Shown here piece after piece: positions 54,082-63,934 of a stretch of 64,000 nt of DNA (the first letter of the stretch is position 1; the number at the start of each line of letters is the position of its first letter). Source of the stretch: Streptomyces cinnamoneus (GTDB taxonomy: Bacteria > Actinomycetota > Actinomycetes > Streptomycetales > Streptomycetaceae). The stretch lies in assembly GCF_002939475.1 (NCBI RefSeq), contig NZ_PKFQ01000001.1, positions 2,046,001-2,110,000 on the forward strand, given 5' to 3'. The notes beneath the pieces are model-generated. The model worked only from the letters and a program-made list of their open reading frames with translations. It was not told where the DNA came from and made no database searches. Position numbers and translations under genes: made by a program.

Positions 54082-54692
54082 GCCGCGTGATCAAGGTACT
54101 GCTGGCCGAGGACCAGGGGATGATGCGCGGCGCGCTGGCGCTGCTGCTGGGCCTGGAGGACGACATCGAGATCGTCGCCCAGGTGGGTGACGGTGACGAG
54201 ATCCTCCCCCGCGCCCTCGAACTGCGCCCCGACATCGCCCTGCTGGACATCGAGCTCCCGGGCCGCAGCGGCCTCGACGCCGCGGCCGACCTGCGGGCGC
54301 GGCTGCCGGAGTGCCGGGTGCTGATACTCACCACCTTCGGCCGGCCCGGCTATCTGCGCCGGGCCATGGAGGCGGGCGCCTGCGGCTTCCTCGTCAAGGA
54401 CGGCCCGGTCGAGGAACTGGCGGCGACGATCCGCCGGGTGCTGGCCGGCGAGCGCGTCATCGACCCGGCGCTCGCCGCGGCCGCCCTCAGCGCCGGGCCG
54501 AACCCGCTGACCCAGCGCGAGCGCGACGTGCTGGCGGCGGCCGTGGACGGGGCGACCGTCGCCGACATCGCGGCGAAGGTGCACCTGTCGCCCGCGACGG
54601 TCCGCAACTACCTGTCGGCCGCGATCGGCAAGACCCAGACGCGCAACCGCATGGAGGCGGTGCGGGCGGCACGCCAGAACGGCTGGTTGTAG
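54078..54692 (+). CDS. LuxR-family response regulator
   Basis: A 204-residue DNA-binding regulator. The receiver domain has the phosphoacceptor Asp in DIALLDIELPGRSG, with AEDQGMM at the N terminus and Lys in FLVKDGP. The C-terminal LuxR helix-turn-helix is LTQRERDVLAAAVDGATVADIAAKVHLSPATVRNYLSAAIGKT. It is coupled to the kinase by GTGA and closed by a hairpin. Target genes are unknown. Confidence 0.93.
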   Translation: MSRVIKVLLAEDQGMMRGALALLLGLEDDIEIVAQVGDGDEILPRALELRPDIALLDIELPGRSGLDAAADLRARLPECRVLILTTFGRPGYLRRAMEAGACGFLVKDGPVEELAATIRRVLAGERVIDPALAAAALSAGPNPLTQRERDVLAAAVDGATVADIAAKVHLSPATVRNYLSAAIGKTQTRNRMEAVRAARQNGWL

Positions 54693-55436
<744 letters not shown>

Positions 55437-55459
55437 GCGGCGGCGCTAGCATCGCCCGC

Positions 55460-56431
55460 GTGTCCAACGGCAGCGTGTTCCACGGCGTCCTCTCCCGCGC
55501 ACCCCGGCGTCCGGCGGCCGGGGCGGCCGCGTTGTTCCTGGCCGTCGGCGTGCTGACGGCCTGCTCGGGCGAGCCGGGCGGCCCGGCGGCGCGGCGGGAC
55601 GACGCGCGGGGGCCCGTCGCCGCGTCCTCGCCGGCCGCGCAGCCGCCCCGCCAGCGGCCGCAGCCGTCCGAGCCGTCCGGCGCACCGCCGTGGTCGGCGC
55701 CCGCCGAGTCGCCGTCCTCCGCGCCCTCGCCGCAGGACGCCCCGCAGGCGGCCGACGGGCCGCTCAAGGGCAAGGTCGTCGTCGTCGACCCCGGCCACAA
55801 CGTCCACAACAGCGAGCACACCGCCGAGATCAACCGTCAGGTCGACATCGGCAACGGCCGCAAGGAGTGCGACACCACCGGCACCGAGACCGACGCCGGT
55901 TACGCCGAGGCCGCCTTCAGCCTCGACGTGGCGCACCGCCTCCGGGCGCTGCTGCGGGCGCGCGGCGCCACGGTCACCCTCACCCACGACGGCGACCGGC
56001 CGTGGGGGCCCTGCGTGACCGAGCGGGCCGACATCGGGAACAAGGCCCACGGGGACGCCGCCGTGTCGATCCACGCGGACGGCGCGGCCGTCGGCCAGCG
56101 GGGCTTCCATGTGATCCTGCCCGCACAGGTGCACGCGGGGCGGGCGGACACCTCGGCCATCGTCGGCCCGTCCAAGGAGCTGGGCGCCCGCATCGCGGGG
56201 AACTTCGTCCGTTCGACCGGGACCCCGGCGTCCAACTACGTCGGCGGCGGCACGGGCCTCGACACCCGCGGTGACCTGGGCGGCCTCAACCTCTCGGTCA
56301 TCCCCAAGGTGTTCATCGAGTGCGGCAACATGAAGGACCCGCGGGACGCCGCCTCGCTCACCGACGCGAGCTGGCGCGAAAAGGCGGCGCAGGGGATCGC
56401 GGACGGCATCACGGACTTTCTGCGCGGGTAG
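55460..56431 (+). CDS. N-acetylmuramoyl-L-alanine amidase lipoprotein (Amidase_3)
   Basis: A 323-residue lipoprotein with lipobox LTAC (Cys about 35) and a Pro/Ser/Ala-rich spacer (about 40-100). The zinc amidase domain has VVVDPGHNVHN (His), GYAEAAFSLDVA (Glu), SIHADGA (His) and VPKVFIECGNM (catalytic Glu). It cleaves the amide bond between muramic acid and the peptide stem. An insert between DPGH and the next motif (HTAEINRQVDIGNGRKECDTTGTET) contains a cysteine. GTG start. Confidence 0.9.
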   Translation: MSNGSVFHGVLSRAPRRPAAGAAALFLAVGVLTACSGEPGGPAARRDDARGPVAASSPAAQPPRQRPQPSEPSGAPPWSAPAESPSSAPSPQDAPQAADGPLKGKVVVVDPGHNVHNSEHTAEINRQVDIGNGRKECDTTGTETDAGYAEAAFSLDVAHRLRALLRARGATVTLTHDGDRPWGPCVTERADIGNKAHGDAAVSIHADGAAVGQRGFHVILPAQVHAGRADTSAIVGPSKELGARIAGNFVRSTGTPASNYVGGGTGLDTRGDLGGLNLSVIPKVFIECGNMKDPRDAASLTDASWREKAAQGIADGITDFLRG

Positions 56432-56641
56432 GCCCGCGGGGGGCGGACCGCGCGGACGCCGGGTACGTACCGGCAGGCCACGGGCGTGTCACGAGGGTGA
56501 TACGAAGGAGACGCCCCGGCCGTCCAGGCGATAGGTTCACCCGTACGATGGGTGGCCGCCACCCCCGCGCCCTCACGCGCTCCGGCATCCCGCATCCCCA
56601 TGCCGGCGACGCGTACTGACAGCACTGACAAAGGATTTTAG

Positions 56642-57514
56642 GTGAACATCCGCTCCCTCACTCGAGGCGACGGCGTGGTGATCGGAGCAGCGGTGTTGCT
56701 GTTCATCGCCTCGTTCCTGAGCTTCCATTCGTATGACTGCGGGCCTTCGCCGATCGGCGCGATGGGCTGCCCCAAGGAGCCGACCGGCTGGAAGCCCGAC
56801 CTTTTCCCCGTGCTGCCGTCGATCTTCCTCGCCGGAATCATCGCCGCCGCCCTCGTCATCGCCGCGCGCTTCCAGCCCGAGGGCCGCAAGCTCGTCGGCC
56901 TGAGCCTGGACCAGTGGGGCATCGCGCTCTCGGTCTTCGCCGCGTGGTCCTCGCTGTGGACGATCTTCGGCGGCCCGGACAGCGACCGCGTCTCCCCCGG
57001 CGTCGGCCAGATCCTGGCCCTCATCGCCACCCTCGTGCTGGCCGCCGTCTCGGCGCTCACCCCGCGCGTCCCGGCCCTGAAGGCCCCGCTGCTGAGCGCC
57101 CCGCAGCCCGCCCCGGCTCCGTACGGCGCCCAGCCCGGCCAGGGCTACGGCTACCCCGCCCCGGGCGGCATGCAGCCCGGCGCCCCCTACGGCGCCCAGC
57201 AGCAGCCGTCCTTCGGCGGCGCGCCGCAGGCCGGCCCGACCCAGGTCCAGCCGCAGCAGGGCCCCGAGGCCGCGCAGCCCGCGGCCGCCGGCCAGCCCGC
57301 CGCGCCGGCCGGCGGTGACTTCACCCCGTTCTGGTTCGCGGTGCCGGTGAACCGGCCGCTGTTCCCGGAGGACGGCTCCCAGACGCCGATCGCCGAGCTG
57401 GCGCCCGGCACGTGGTACCTCGCGGTGGACCAGCGCGGTCCGGCGCTCGTCGCCCAGACGCAGGACGGCCGCCGCGGCGTCCTCCAGGACACCACGGGCA
57501 TCCAGCGCGGCTGA
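56642..57514 (+). CDS. Membrane protein with C-terminal soluble domain, DUF5336-like
   Basis: A 290-residue protein with four hydrophobic segments (about 12-140), a Pro/Gln/Gly-rich cytoplasmic or surface linker (PYGAQPGQGYGYPAPGG..), and a compact C-terminal domain (FTPFWFAVPVNRPLFPEDG..TWYLAVDQRGPALVAQTQDGRRGVLQDTTG). The layout is common in Streptomyces and resembles DUF5336 proteins; function unknown. GTG start. A strong terminator follows. Confidence 0.75.
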   Translation: MNIRSLTRGDGVVIGAAVLLFIASFLSFHSYDCGPSPIGAMGCPKEPTGWKPDLFPVLPSIFLAGIIAAALVIAARFQPEGRKLVGLSLDQWGIALSVFAAWSSLWTIFGGPDSDRVSPGVGQILALIATLVLAAVSALTPRVPALKAPLLSAPQPAPAPYGAQPGQGYGYPAPGGMQPGAPYGAQQQPSFGGAPQAGPTQVQPQQGPEAAQPAAAGQPAAPAGGDFTPFWFAVPVNRPLFPEDGSQTPIAELAPGTWYLAVDQRGPALVAQTQDGRRGVLQDTTGIQRG

Positions 57515-57529
57515 CGCGCCCCGCTCCCA

Positions 57530-57564
57530 CGACGGCCCGCCGGGTTCATCCCGGCGGGCCGTCG
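57530..57564. terminator. Strong hairpin terminator
   Basis: Perfect 15-bp arms (57530-57544 and 57550-57564) with loop TTCAT, followed by CGTTGT, end the membrane-protein gene. Confidence 0.88.
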
Positions 57565-57715
57565 CGTTGTCCGCGGCGCCCGGGCGGCGGTGGCCGGCAC
57601 GGCCGGCCGGCGGCCCTCGCGGCGCCCTGGTCCCGTGCGGCCCGCGGCCCTAGAGTCCCCAATTGCCTGATGACCCGTCAGATATGGATCCGGCAGGGTA
57701 CCCAAGGAGGCTCTC

Positions 57716-58726
57716 GTGCGACTCGGTCTCGCCCTCGGTTACTGGGGCCGGCACCCCGACCCACGCCAGCTCGCCCTCGCCCAGCAGGCCGAGCGGCTCG
57801 GCTACCACTCCGTCTGGACCTCCGAGTCGTGGGGATCCGACGCCTTCACCCCGCTGACCTGGATCGCCGCCCACACCCGCCGCATCCGGCTCGGCACGGC
57901 CGTGGCCCAGATGGCCGCCCGCACGCCGACGGCCACGGCCATGCACGCCCTCACCCTCGACCACCTCTCCGGCGGCCGGGTCCTGCTCGGCCTCGGCCTG
58001 TCGGGCCCCCAGGTCGTCGAGGGCTGGTACGGACGCCCGTTCCCCGACAGCCCGCTGACCGCCACCCGCGAATACGTGGACGTCGTCCGGCAGGTGCTGC
58101 GCAGACAGGCGCCCGTGGAGCTCGCCGGGCGCTACCACTGCCACCCCTACACCGGGCCCGGCGCCACCGGCCTGGGCAAGCCGCTGCGCTCCGTGACCCA
58201 CCCCCTGCGGGCCGGCCTGCCCGTGCTGCTGGGCGCCGAGGGCCCGCGCAACGTCGCCCAGACCACGCGCGTCGCGGACGGCTGGCTACCGCTGTACTGG
58301 TCGCCGGCGCGCTCGGACCTCTACGCCGAGTCCCTCGCCGGCACCCCCGCGGGCTTCATGGTGGCCCCCCTGACGCAGGCGAGGATCTGCGCGGACGTCA
58401 CGGAGGGACTGCGCCCCGTGAAGACCATGCTCGCCCTCTACATCGGCGGCATGGGCCACGCGGCCCGCAACTTCCACGCCGACCTCATGGCCCGCATGGG
58501 ATACGGGGAGGAGGCCCGCCGCGTCCAGCGCCTGTTCCTCTCCGGACGGCGGGAGGAGGCCGTGGAGGCGGTGCCGGACTCCTTCGCCGACGAGATCTCG
58601 CTGGTCGGCCCGCGCGAGCGCGTCGCCGAACGGCTGGAGCTGTGGCGGGCGGGCCCGGTCACCGACCTCCTCGTCATCACGCCGGACGAGGAGACCCTCA
58701 GGGTGCTGGCGGAGCTGAACTCCTGA
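57716..58726 (+). CDS. LLM-class F420-dependent oxidoreductase
   Basis: A 336-residue luciferase-like TIM-barrel enzyme. It starts MRLGLALGYWGR and continues with QAERLGYHSVWTSESWGSDAFTPLTWIAAHTRRIRLGTAVAQ and LDHLSGGRVLLGLGLSGPQVVEGWYG, typical of the F420 subgroup in Streptomyces. It reduces or oxidises an unknown substrate with F420. AAGGAGG lies 7 nt before the GTG start. NpdG (10313) would supply F420H2. Confidence 0.88.
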   Translation: MRLGLALGYWGRHPDPRQLALAQQAERLGYHSVWTSESWGSDAFTPLTWIAAHTRRIRLGTAVAQMAARTPTATAMHALTLDHLSGGRVLLGLGLSGPQVVEGWYGRPFPDSPLTATREYVDVVRQVLRRQAPVELAGRYHCHPYTGPGATGLGKPLRSVTHPLRAGLPVLLGAEGPRNVAQTTRVADGWLPLYWSPARSDLYAESLAGTPAGFMVAPLTQARICADVTEGLRPVKTMLALYIGGMGHAARNFHADLMARMGYGEEARRVQRLFLSGRREEAVEAVPDSFADEISLVGPRERVAERLELWRAGPVTDLLVITPDEETLRVLAELNS

Positions 58727-58750
58727 CCGGCCGGAAGCGGGGGCGACCCG

Positions 58751-59542
58751 TCAGAACTTGGCTCGTTCCAGCCAGGCTTCGAGCAGCTCGCGGTCGCCGA
58801 CGACCTCGATCCGGTCCGCGTCCTTCAGCGGCAGGCGGCGGTAGACGAGGCACAGCAGGTCGGCCAGCGGGCCCCGCACGGCCACGGCGGCCTTCTCGTG
58901 GGCGCGCCGCCACGCTATGTGCTCCTGCGTGCCGTCGATGACCCATTCCGCGTCCAGCTCGGGCGCGGCGTCCGTCGCGTGCAGGTGAAGGGTGCGGTCG
59001 GGGCCGGTGACGTCGCTCAGCTCCGGGAGGCGGCCGAGCCTGTGGAGGAAGGCGAGGATGTCCAGCCACTCGTCGAGGCAGTCGGCGGCCACCTCCGGGG
59101 CGACGGCGAAGGGGGAGCCGACCGCGGCGAAGGCGTCGGCGCGGTGGATCACCGTCTCGTGCGCCATGCGGCGGAACCAGAAGGCGGCGGGCTGCTCGCC
59201 GCCGAACGTCCAGACCCGGGCGTCGGGGCCGGCCTCCCGCAGGGCCGCCACCAGCGTGGCGGCGCCCTCGGTCAGCCACGCCGCGAGCGCGGCCGCGTCG
59301 GCCGGGGCCGGGCCGCCGGCCTCCTGCGACACGTCCGGCACGGCGAATTCGGTGGCCCGGGTCCGCACGACGGCCTCGACGGCGCGGTGCGCGCCGCCGA
59401 GGTGCAGGACGAGCTGGGCGAGGGTCCAGTCGGGGCAGGTGGGTACGGGGGTGGAGACGTCGGCGTCCCGCAGGGCCGTACACAGCAGTTCGGTCTCGGC
59501 GATGACCTCGCCGCAGTAACGCTCATGACTGAGAAGGCTCAT
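58751..59542 (-). CDS. Maleylpyruvate isomerase/DinB-family protein, mycothiol-type
   Basis: A 263-residue protein of the MDMPI N-terminal fold. Motifs are PVPTCPDWTLAQLVLHLGGAHR (metal-site His about 47-50), FWFRRMAHETVIHRADAFAA (two His), and a C-terminal domain of about 90 residues (LHLHATDAAPEL..). Such proteins are putative mycothiol-dependent metalloenzymes; substrates are usually unknown. Confidence 0.85.
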   Translation of the reverse strand: MSLLSHERYCGEVIAETELLCTALRDADVSTPVPTCPDWTLAQLVLHLGGAHRAVEAVVRTRATEFAVPDVSQEAGGPAPADAAALAAWLTEGAATLVAALREAGPDARVWTFGGEQPAAFWFRRMAHETVIHRADAFAAVGSPFAVAPEVAADCLDEWLDILAFLHRLGRLPELSDVTGPDRTLHLHATDAAPELDAEWVIDGTQEHIAWRRAHEKAAVAVRGPLADLLCLVYRRLPLKDADRIEVVGDRELLEAWLERAKF

Positions 59543-59618
59543 GACGTCACTGTAGGGCGAGCCACTGACAATCCACCTGAGCAGGGGGTGAGTTCGCGCG
59601 GGCGACCCTCCGCCCGCC

Positions 59619-60701
59619 CTACCCGCAGCAGTCCGGTTCCAGGCCCGACGGCAGGCGCTCGCCCCCGAAGACGGCGGTGGTCGCCTCGTCGCCGCCCAGC
59701 GCGGCCACGGCCAGCAGCAGCGAACCGGCGGTCCAGGTGGTCTGCTCCTCCGGCCACACGGCGTCGTCGGCGAAGACGTACCCGGTCCAGTACATGCCGT
59801 TCTCGGCCCGCAGGTGCTGGATCCACTGGAGGATCGACACCGCGCGGTCCGACTCGCCCATCACCCACAGCGCCAGGGCCAGTTCGCAGCTCTCCCCGCC
59901 GGTCACCCAGGGGTTGGGCAGCACGCAGCGCACGCCGAGGCCGGTCACGACGAAGTCGTCCCAGCGCTCCTCGATGCGCTCCTTGGCGGCCGCGCCGGTG
60001 ACGGCCCCGCCCAGGACCGGGTAGTACCAGTCCATGGAGTAGCGGCTCTTGTCCAGGAACCGCTCGGGGTGGTGCCGTATGGCGTGCGCCAGCAGGCCGG
60101 CCGCCAGCTCCCAGTCGGGCTGCGGCTCCTCGCGGTGCTCGGCGATGGCCAGGGCGCAGCGCAGCGCCTGGTGGACGGAGGAGCAGCCGGTGAGCAGCGC
60201 CTCGGTGCGCTCCGTGCCGTCGTCCTCCTTCTTCCAGCCGATCTGGCCGCCCGGCTGCGCCAGGCCGAGGACGAACTCCACGGCGGCGAAGACCGTCGGC
60301 CACATGCGGTCGAGGAAGGCGTCGTCGCCGGTGGAGAGGTAGTGGTGCCAGACGCCCACGGCGACGTAGGCGACGAAGTTGCTCTCGCGGGAGCGGTCGG
60401 TGGGCGCCTCGGCGTCGCCGTCGGCGTAGGCCGCGTACCAGGAGCCGTCGGGGTTCTGGTGCCGGGCCAGCCAGAGGTAGGCGGCCTCGGCGCGCTCGTG
60501 TTCACCCGCCGCGTCCAGGGCCATGGCGGCCTCGACGTGGTCCCAGGGGTCGAGGTGGTGGCCCCTGAACCACGGTATGGCGCCGTCCTCGCGCTGCCCG
60601 GCGGCGATGCCGGCGACGGTGCGGGCGGCCTGCTCGGCGGTGAGGACGCCCGGCAGGACGAGGCGCTCGGTGCGGTCCGGCCTGCTGCCGGCGGTGGTCA
60701 C
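59619..60701 (-). CDS. Squalene-cyclase/prenyltransferase-like alpha-barrel protein
   Basis: A 360-residue soluble alpha/alpha-barrel-type protein. Repeated helical motifs such as ARHQNPDGSWYAAY, WDHVEAAMALDAAGEHERAEAAYLWLA, GQIGWKKEDDG and WTAGSLLLAVAALGG resemble QW repeats of prenyltransferase/squalene oxidase proteins and six-hairpin glycosidases. No DxDD terpene-cyclase motif is visible, so a glycosidase-like or scaffold role is possible. GTG start overlaps the methyltransferase stop by four bases. It is the last gene of a three-gene operon. Confidence 0.8.
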   Translation of the reverse strand: MTTAGSRPDRTERLVLPGVLTAEQAARTVAGIAAGQREDGAIPWFRGHHLDPWDHVEAAMALDAAGEHERAEAAYLWLARHQNPDGSWYAAYADGDAEAPTDRSRESNFVAYVAVGVWHHYLSTGDDAFLDRMWPTVFAAVEFVLGLAQPGGQIGWKKEDDGTERTEALLTGCSSVHQALRCALAIAEHREEPQPDWELAAGLLAHAIRHHPERFLDKSRYSMDWYYPVLGGAVTGAAAKERIEERWDDFVVTGLGVRCVLPNPWVTGGESCELALALWVMGESDRAVSILQWIQHLRAENGMYWTGYVFADDAVWPEEQTTWTAGSLLLAVAALGGDEATTAVFGGERLPSGLEPDCCG

Positions 60702-61444
60702 GCGCGCTCCCCGGCCACCGCGTCGGCGGGCAGGTGCGGCTTGGTCGCGTAGGCGACGAAGCTCTTGCCGATGACGGGGTTGAGGAGCTGCTCGGCGACG
60801 CGCGTGGCCGCGGGCTTCTTCATGATGTCCCAGACCAGCAGCTTGTGGTAGGCGCGGACGGGCAGCGCCTTGTCGTTGTCGACGCCGAAGGCGCACTTGA
60901 GCCACCAGTACGGGCTGTGCAGGCCGTGGGCGTGGTGGGTGCCGTACGGCTTGAGGCCGGCCTCGCGCATCTTCTCCAGCAGCTCGTCGGCCTTGTAGAT
61001 GCGGATGTGGCCGCCCTCGACCTCGTGGTAGGCGTCGCTGAGCGCCCAGCAGACCTTCTCCGGGCCGTAGCGCGGCACGGTGACCGCTATGCGGCCGCCC
61101 GGTCGCAGGACGCGGACCATCTCGGCGAGCACGCCCTTGTCGTCCGGGATGTGCTCCATGACCTCGGAGATGATGACGACGTCGAAGCTGTCGTCGGGGA
61201 AGGGCAGGGCCAGCGCGTCGCCCTCCATGGCGGTGGCGGTGGCCCCCTCGGGCGCCTCGCCGGCCTCCTTCATGGCGGCGAACCACCTGGCGACCTCGCG
61301 GATCTCCTCGCCGTTGCGGTCCAGCGCGACGACGCGCGCCCCGCGCCGGTAGCACTCGAAGGCGTGCCGGCCGGCGCCGCAGCCGAGATCGAGGACGCGG
61401 TCGCCCGGGGCGAGCGGGAAGCGGGAGAAATCGACGGTCAGCAC
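60698..61444 (-). CDS. Class I SAM-dependent methyltransferase
   Basis: A 248-residue methyltransferase. Motif I is VLDLGCGAGRHAFECYRRGARVVALD (about 18-43), motif II/III is DDSFDVVIISEVMEHIPDD, and post motif is VLRPGGRIAVTVPRYGPEKVCWALS. The C terminus has HHAHGLHSPYWWLKCAFG. GTG 61444 gives MLTVDFSRF; an A-rich leader without a clear Shine-Dalgarno sequence precedes it. It lies between a glycosyltransferase and a cyclase-like gene in one operon, so it likely methylates their common product. Confidence 0.9.
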   Translation of the reverse strand: MLTVDFSRFPLAPGDRVLDLGCGAGRHAFECYRRGARVVALDRNGEEIREVARWFAAMKEAGEAPEGATATAMEGDALALPFPDDSFDVVIISEVMEHIPDDKGVLAEMVRVLRPGGRIAVTVPRYGPEKVCWALSDAYHEVEGGHIRIYKADELLEKMREAGLKPYGTHHAHGLHSPYWWLKCAFGVDNDKALPVRAYHKLLVWDIMKKPAATRVAEQLLNPVIGKSFVAYATKPHLPADAVAGERA

Positions 61445-61547
61445 GTTTTTGCTTTCGTCCGGCGGGTCAGGTCGGGTCGCGGACACCGCGCACGGCGCGG
61501 TCCGGGGCGGGGGGAGGTCCGAGGGGGCGGTGCGGTCCGGCCGGGGC

Positions 61548-62930
61548 TCACGCGGACCACGGGCCGCGCCCGCCCGTCGCCCGTACGGCTCTCGCGCGGG
61601 CGACGGCCCGGCGGTAGTGCTCGGCCGTGCCGATGGCGGCCTGCCGCCAGGTGAACCTGGCGAGGACCCGGTCCCGGCCCGCGGCCCCGAGGCGGCGGCG
61701 CAGGTCCGCGTCGCCCAGCAGCCGCGCCAGCGCGCCGGCCAGGGCGTCGGCGTCGCCGGGCGGCACGGCCAGGCAGGTCTCGCCGTCGGGGCCGGCGACC
61801 TCGGGGATGGCGCCGCCGGTGGTCGCCACCAGCGGCGTGCCCGTGGCCATGGCCTCCGCGGCGGGCAGGGAGAAGCCCTCGTAGAGCGAGGGCACGCAGG
61901 CGACCTGCGCCGAGCGCACCAGGTCGACCAGTTCGGCGTCGGTGATGCCCTTGACGAACTCGACGGCGCCTTCGAGGCCGTGCCGTCTGATCGCGGAGGC
62001 GACCGGTCCGTCCTCGGCGCGCTTGCCGACGACGACGAGGTGGGCGGCGGGATCGCCGGCGCGGACCTTGGCGAGCGCCTCCACGAGGTGGACCAGGCCC
62101 TTGAGGGGGACGTCGGCGCTGGAGGTGGTGACGATCCGGCCGGGGACCTCGGGGACGGACGGGTCGGGCGAGAACAGCGCGGTGTCGGCGCCGATGTGGA
62201 CGACGTGGACGCGGTCGCGCCGCACCCCGAGGTGGTCGACGATCTCCTGCCGGGAGGAACCGGAGACGGTGAGCACGGACGGCAGGCGCCGGGCGACGCG
62301 CTTCTGCATGCGCGTGAAGCCGTACCAGCGGCGCACGGAGGCGCGGCGCTTCCAGTCCTGGGCGGCGTCCAGCTCCAGCCGCCGGTCGACGGTGATGGGG
62401 TGGTGGATCGTGGTGACCAGCGGGGCGCCGAGGGCGGCGGGGCCGCCGAGGAGGCCGTAGCCGAGGGTCTGGTTGTCGTGGATAACGTCGAACTCGCCCC
62501 GCCGGGCGGCGAGGTGGCGGCGGGCGCGCAGCGAGAACGTGAGCGGCTCGGGGAAGCCGCCGCTCCACATCGTGCCGACCTCCAGCGCGTCGATCCAGTC
62601 GCGGTACTCGTCGCGGCCGGGGGTGCGGAAGGGGTCGGGCTGGCGGTAGAGGTCGAGGCTGGGCAGCTCGGTGAGGGCGAGCCGGCCCGGCGCGCCGTCG
62701 TCCTGGGCGTCGAGCACGGGGTAGGGCTGGGCGCCGATGACCTCGACGGAGTGGCCGAGGCGGGCAAGCTCGCGGGAGAGGTGGCGCACGTACACGCCCT
62801 GGCCGCCGCAGAAGGGGTTGCCCTTGTACGTGAGCAGCGCGATGCGCAGCGGGCTGTCGCCGTCGTCGCCGTCACCGGTCGGGAGGCCGTGGGCCCGAGT
62901 GAGCGATGCCTCCGTGGCCTCAGCGGTCAC
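61548..62930 (-). CDS. GT4-family glycosyltransferase
   Basis: A 460-residue GT-B enzyme. The N-lobe shows IALLTYKGNPFCGGQGVYVRHLSRELARLGHSVEVIG. The C-lobe has LVVVGKR, VEFVKGITDAELVDLVRSAQVACVPSLYEGFSLPAAEAMATGTPLVATTGGAIPEV, the E-x7-E nucleotide-sugar site of retaining GT4 enzymes. GTG start with AAGGAGG upstream. The mycobacterial GT4/methyltransferase pair Rv3032/Rv3030 makes methylglucose lipopolysaccharide; a similar role is only a suggestion here. It is divergent from the KstR homologue. Confidence 0.9.
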   Translation of the reverse strand: MTAEATEASLTRAHGLPTGDGDDGDSPLRIALLTYKGNPFCGGQGVYVRHLSRELARLGHSVEVIGAQPYPVLDAQDDGAPGRLALTELPSLDLYRQPDPFRTPGRDEYRDWIDALEVGTMWSGGFPEPLTFSLRARRHLAARRGEFDVIHDNQTLGYGLLGGPAALGAPLVTTIHHPITVDRRLELDAAQDWKRRASVRRWYGFTRMQKRVARRLPSVLTVSGSSRQEIVDHLGVRRDRVHVVHIGADTALFSPDPSVPEVPGRIVTTSSADVPLKGLVHLVEALAKVRAGDPAAHLVVVGKRAEDGPVASAIRRHGLEGAVEFVKGITDAELVDLVRSAQVACVPSLYEGFSLPAAEAMATGTPLVATTGGAIPEVAGPDGETCLAVPPGDADALAGALARLLGDADLRRRLGAAGRDRVLARFTWRQAAIGTAEHYRRAVARARAVRATGGRGPWSA

Positions 62931-62984
62931 TCCGGCCTCCTTCTCGCTGGCTGTTCCGCCGGAGCGTAACGGGTCGCGCTAATC

Positions 62985-62998
62985 TAGAACAAGTTTCA
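62985..62998. promoter_or_regulatory. KstR-type operator between kstR and the glycosyltransferase operon
   Basis: TAGAACAAGTTTCA matches the KstR consensus TnnAACnnGTTnnA at every fixed position. It lies 55 bp before the leftward glycosyltransferase start and about 150 bp before kstR. It points to autoregulation and possibly control of the operon. Confidence 0.75.
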
Positions 62999-63147
62999 GA
63001 CTGGGTCGTCAGGGCCTTGAATCTACCGGGATGTCAGGGCGCCGAAAGATGCGGACCGGGTGATTCGCGCCACGGCCCGACCCCTGCCATGCTGTGCCGT
63101 CCGGGCCGCACAGACACCGCTGGATGGATTGCCACGGAATGGGACAC

Positions 63148-63819
63148 ATGACTACGCCACCCCCCCAGCCGGCCGGCGCGTCCCCGACGACCGCCCCGGC
63201 GGCGGCCACGGCGGCCCCCGCCCCCCTGACCGAGCGTCAGGAGGCCCGGCGCCGCCGGATCCTCCAGGCGACCACCCGGCTGGCGAGCCGGGGCGGCTTC
63301 GACGCGGTGCAGATGCGGGAGGTGGCCGAGCTGTCGAGCGTCGCGCTCGGCACGCTCTACCGCTACTTCCCCTCCAAGGTCCATCTGCTGGTGGCCACGA
63401 TGCGGGACCAGCTGGAGCACCTGCACGAGACCCTGCGCGAGCGTCCGCCCACCGAGGAGGACCCCGCGGCCCGCGTCGCGCAGACCCTGATGCGCGCCTT
63501 CCGCGCGATGCAGCGCGAACCGCACCTGGCCGACGCCATGGTGCGCGCCCTCACCTTCGCCGACCGCTCGGTGAGCGCCGAGGTGGACACGGTCTCCCGG
63601 CTGACCACGACGATCATCCTGGACGCGATGGGCCTCACCGGCCCGCCCACCCCCGCCCAGCTGTCCGTCGTCCGCGTCATCGAGCACACCTGGCACTCGG
63701 CGCTGATCACCTGGCTGTCGGGACGAGCGTCTATCGCCCAAGTGAAGATCGACATTGAGACGGTATGCCGTCTCATCGGCCCCTCAGCCGACCGACCAGG
63801 CCCCCGCCGCTCGCGGTAG
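63148..63819 (+). CDS. kstR: TetR-family regulator, KstR homologue
   Basis: A 223-residue repressor. The helix-turn-helix and following helix read REVAELSSVALGTLYRYFPSKVHLLVATM, and the C domain contains AFRAMQREPHLADAMVRALTFADRSVSAEVDTVSRLTT, both closely KstR-like from memory of the mycobacterial regulator of cholesterol catabolism. The ligand there is a steroid acyl-CoA. The Pro/Ala-rich N-terminal tail (1-35) precedes the HTH. ATG 63148 or 63139 is possible; neither has a strong ribosome-binding site. Its operator motif appears at 62985 and 52788. Confidence 0.87.
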   Translation: MTTPPPQPAGASPTTAPAAATAAPAPLTERQEARRRRILQATTRLASRGGFDAVQMREVAELSSVALGTLYRYFPSKVHLLVATMRDQLEHLHETLRERPPTEEDPAARVAQTLMRAFRAMQREPHLADAMVRALTFADRSVSAEVDTVSRLTTTIILDAMGLTGPPTPAQLSVVRVIEHTWHSALITWLSGRASIAQVKIDIETVCRLIGPSADRPGPRRSR

Positions 63820-63934
63820 GCGCACGATCCTCGCAGTCGGGGCGGGTCCGCCGGGGCCTCTACGCCCTTACGCCCCCCGGGGAGCGGGTAACTGCACCCG
63901 GGATAGCGACACGCGCCGGTATGAATTTATCGAC

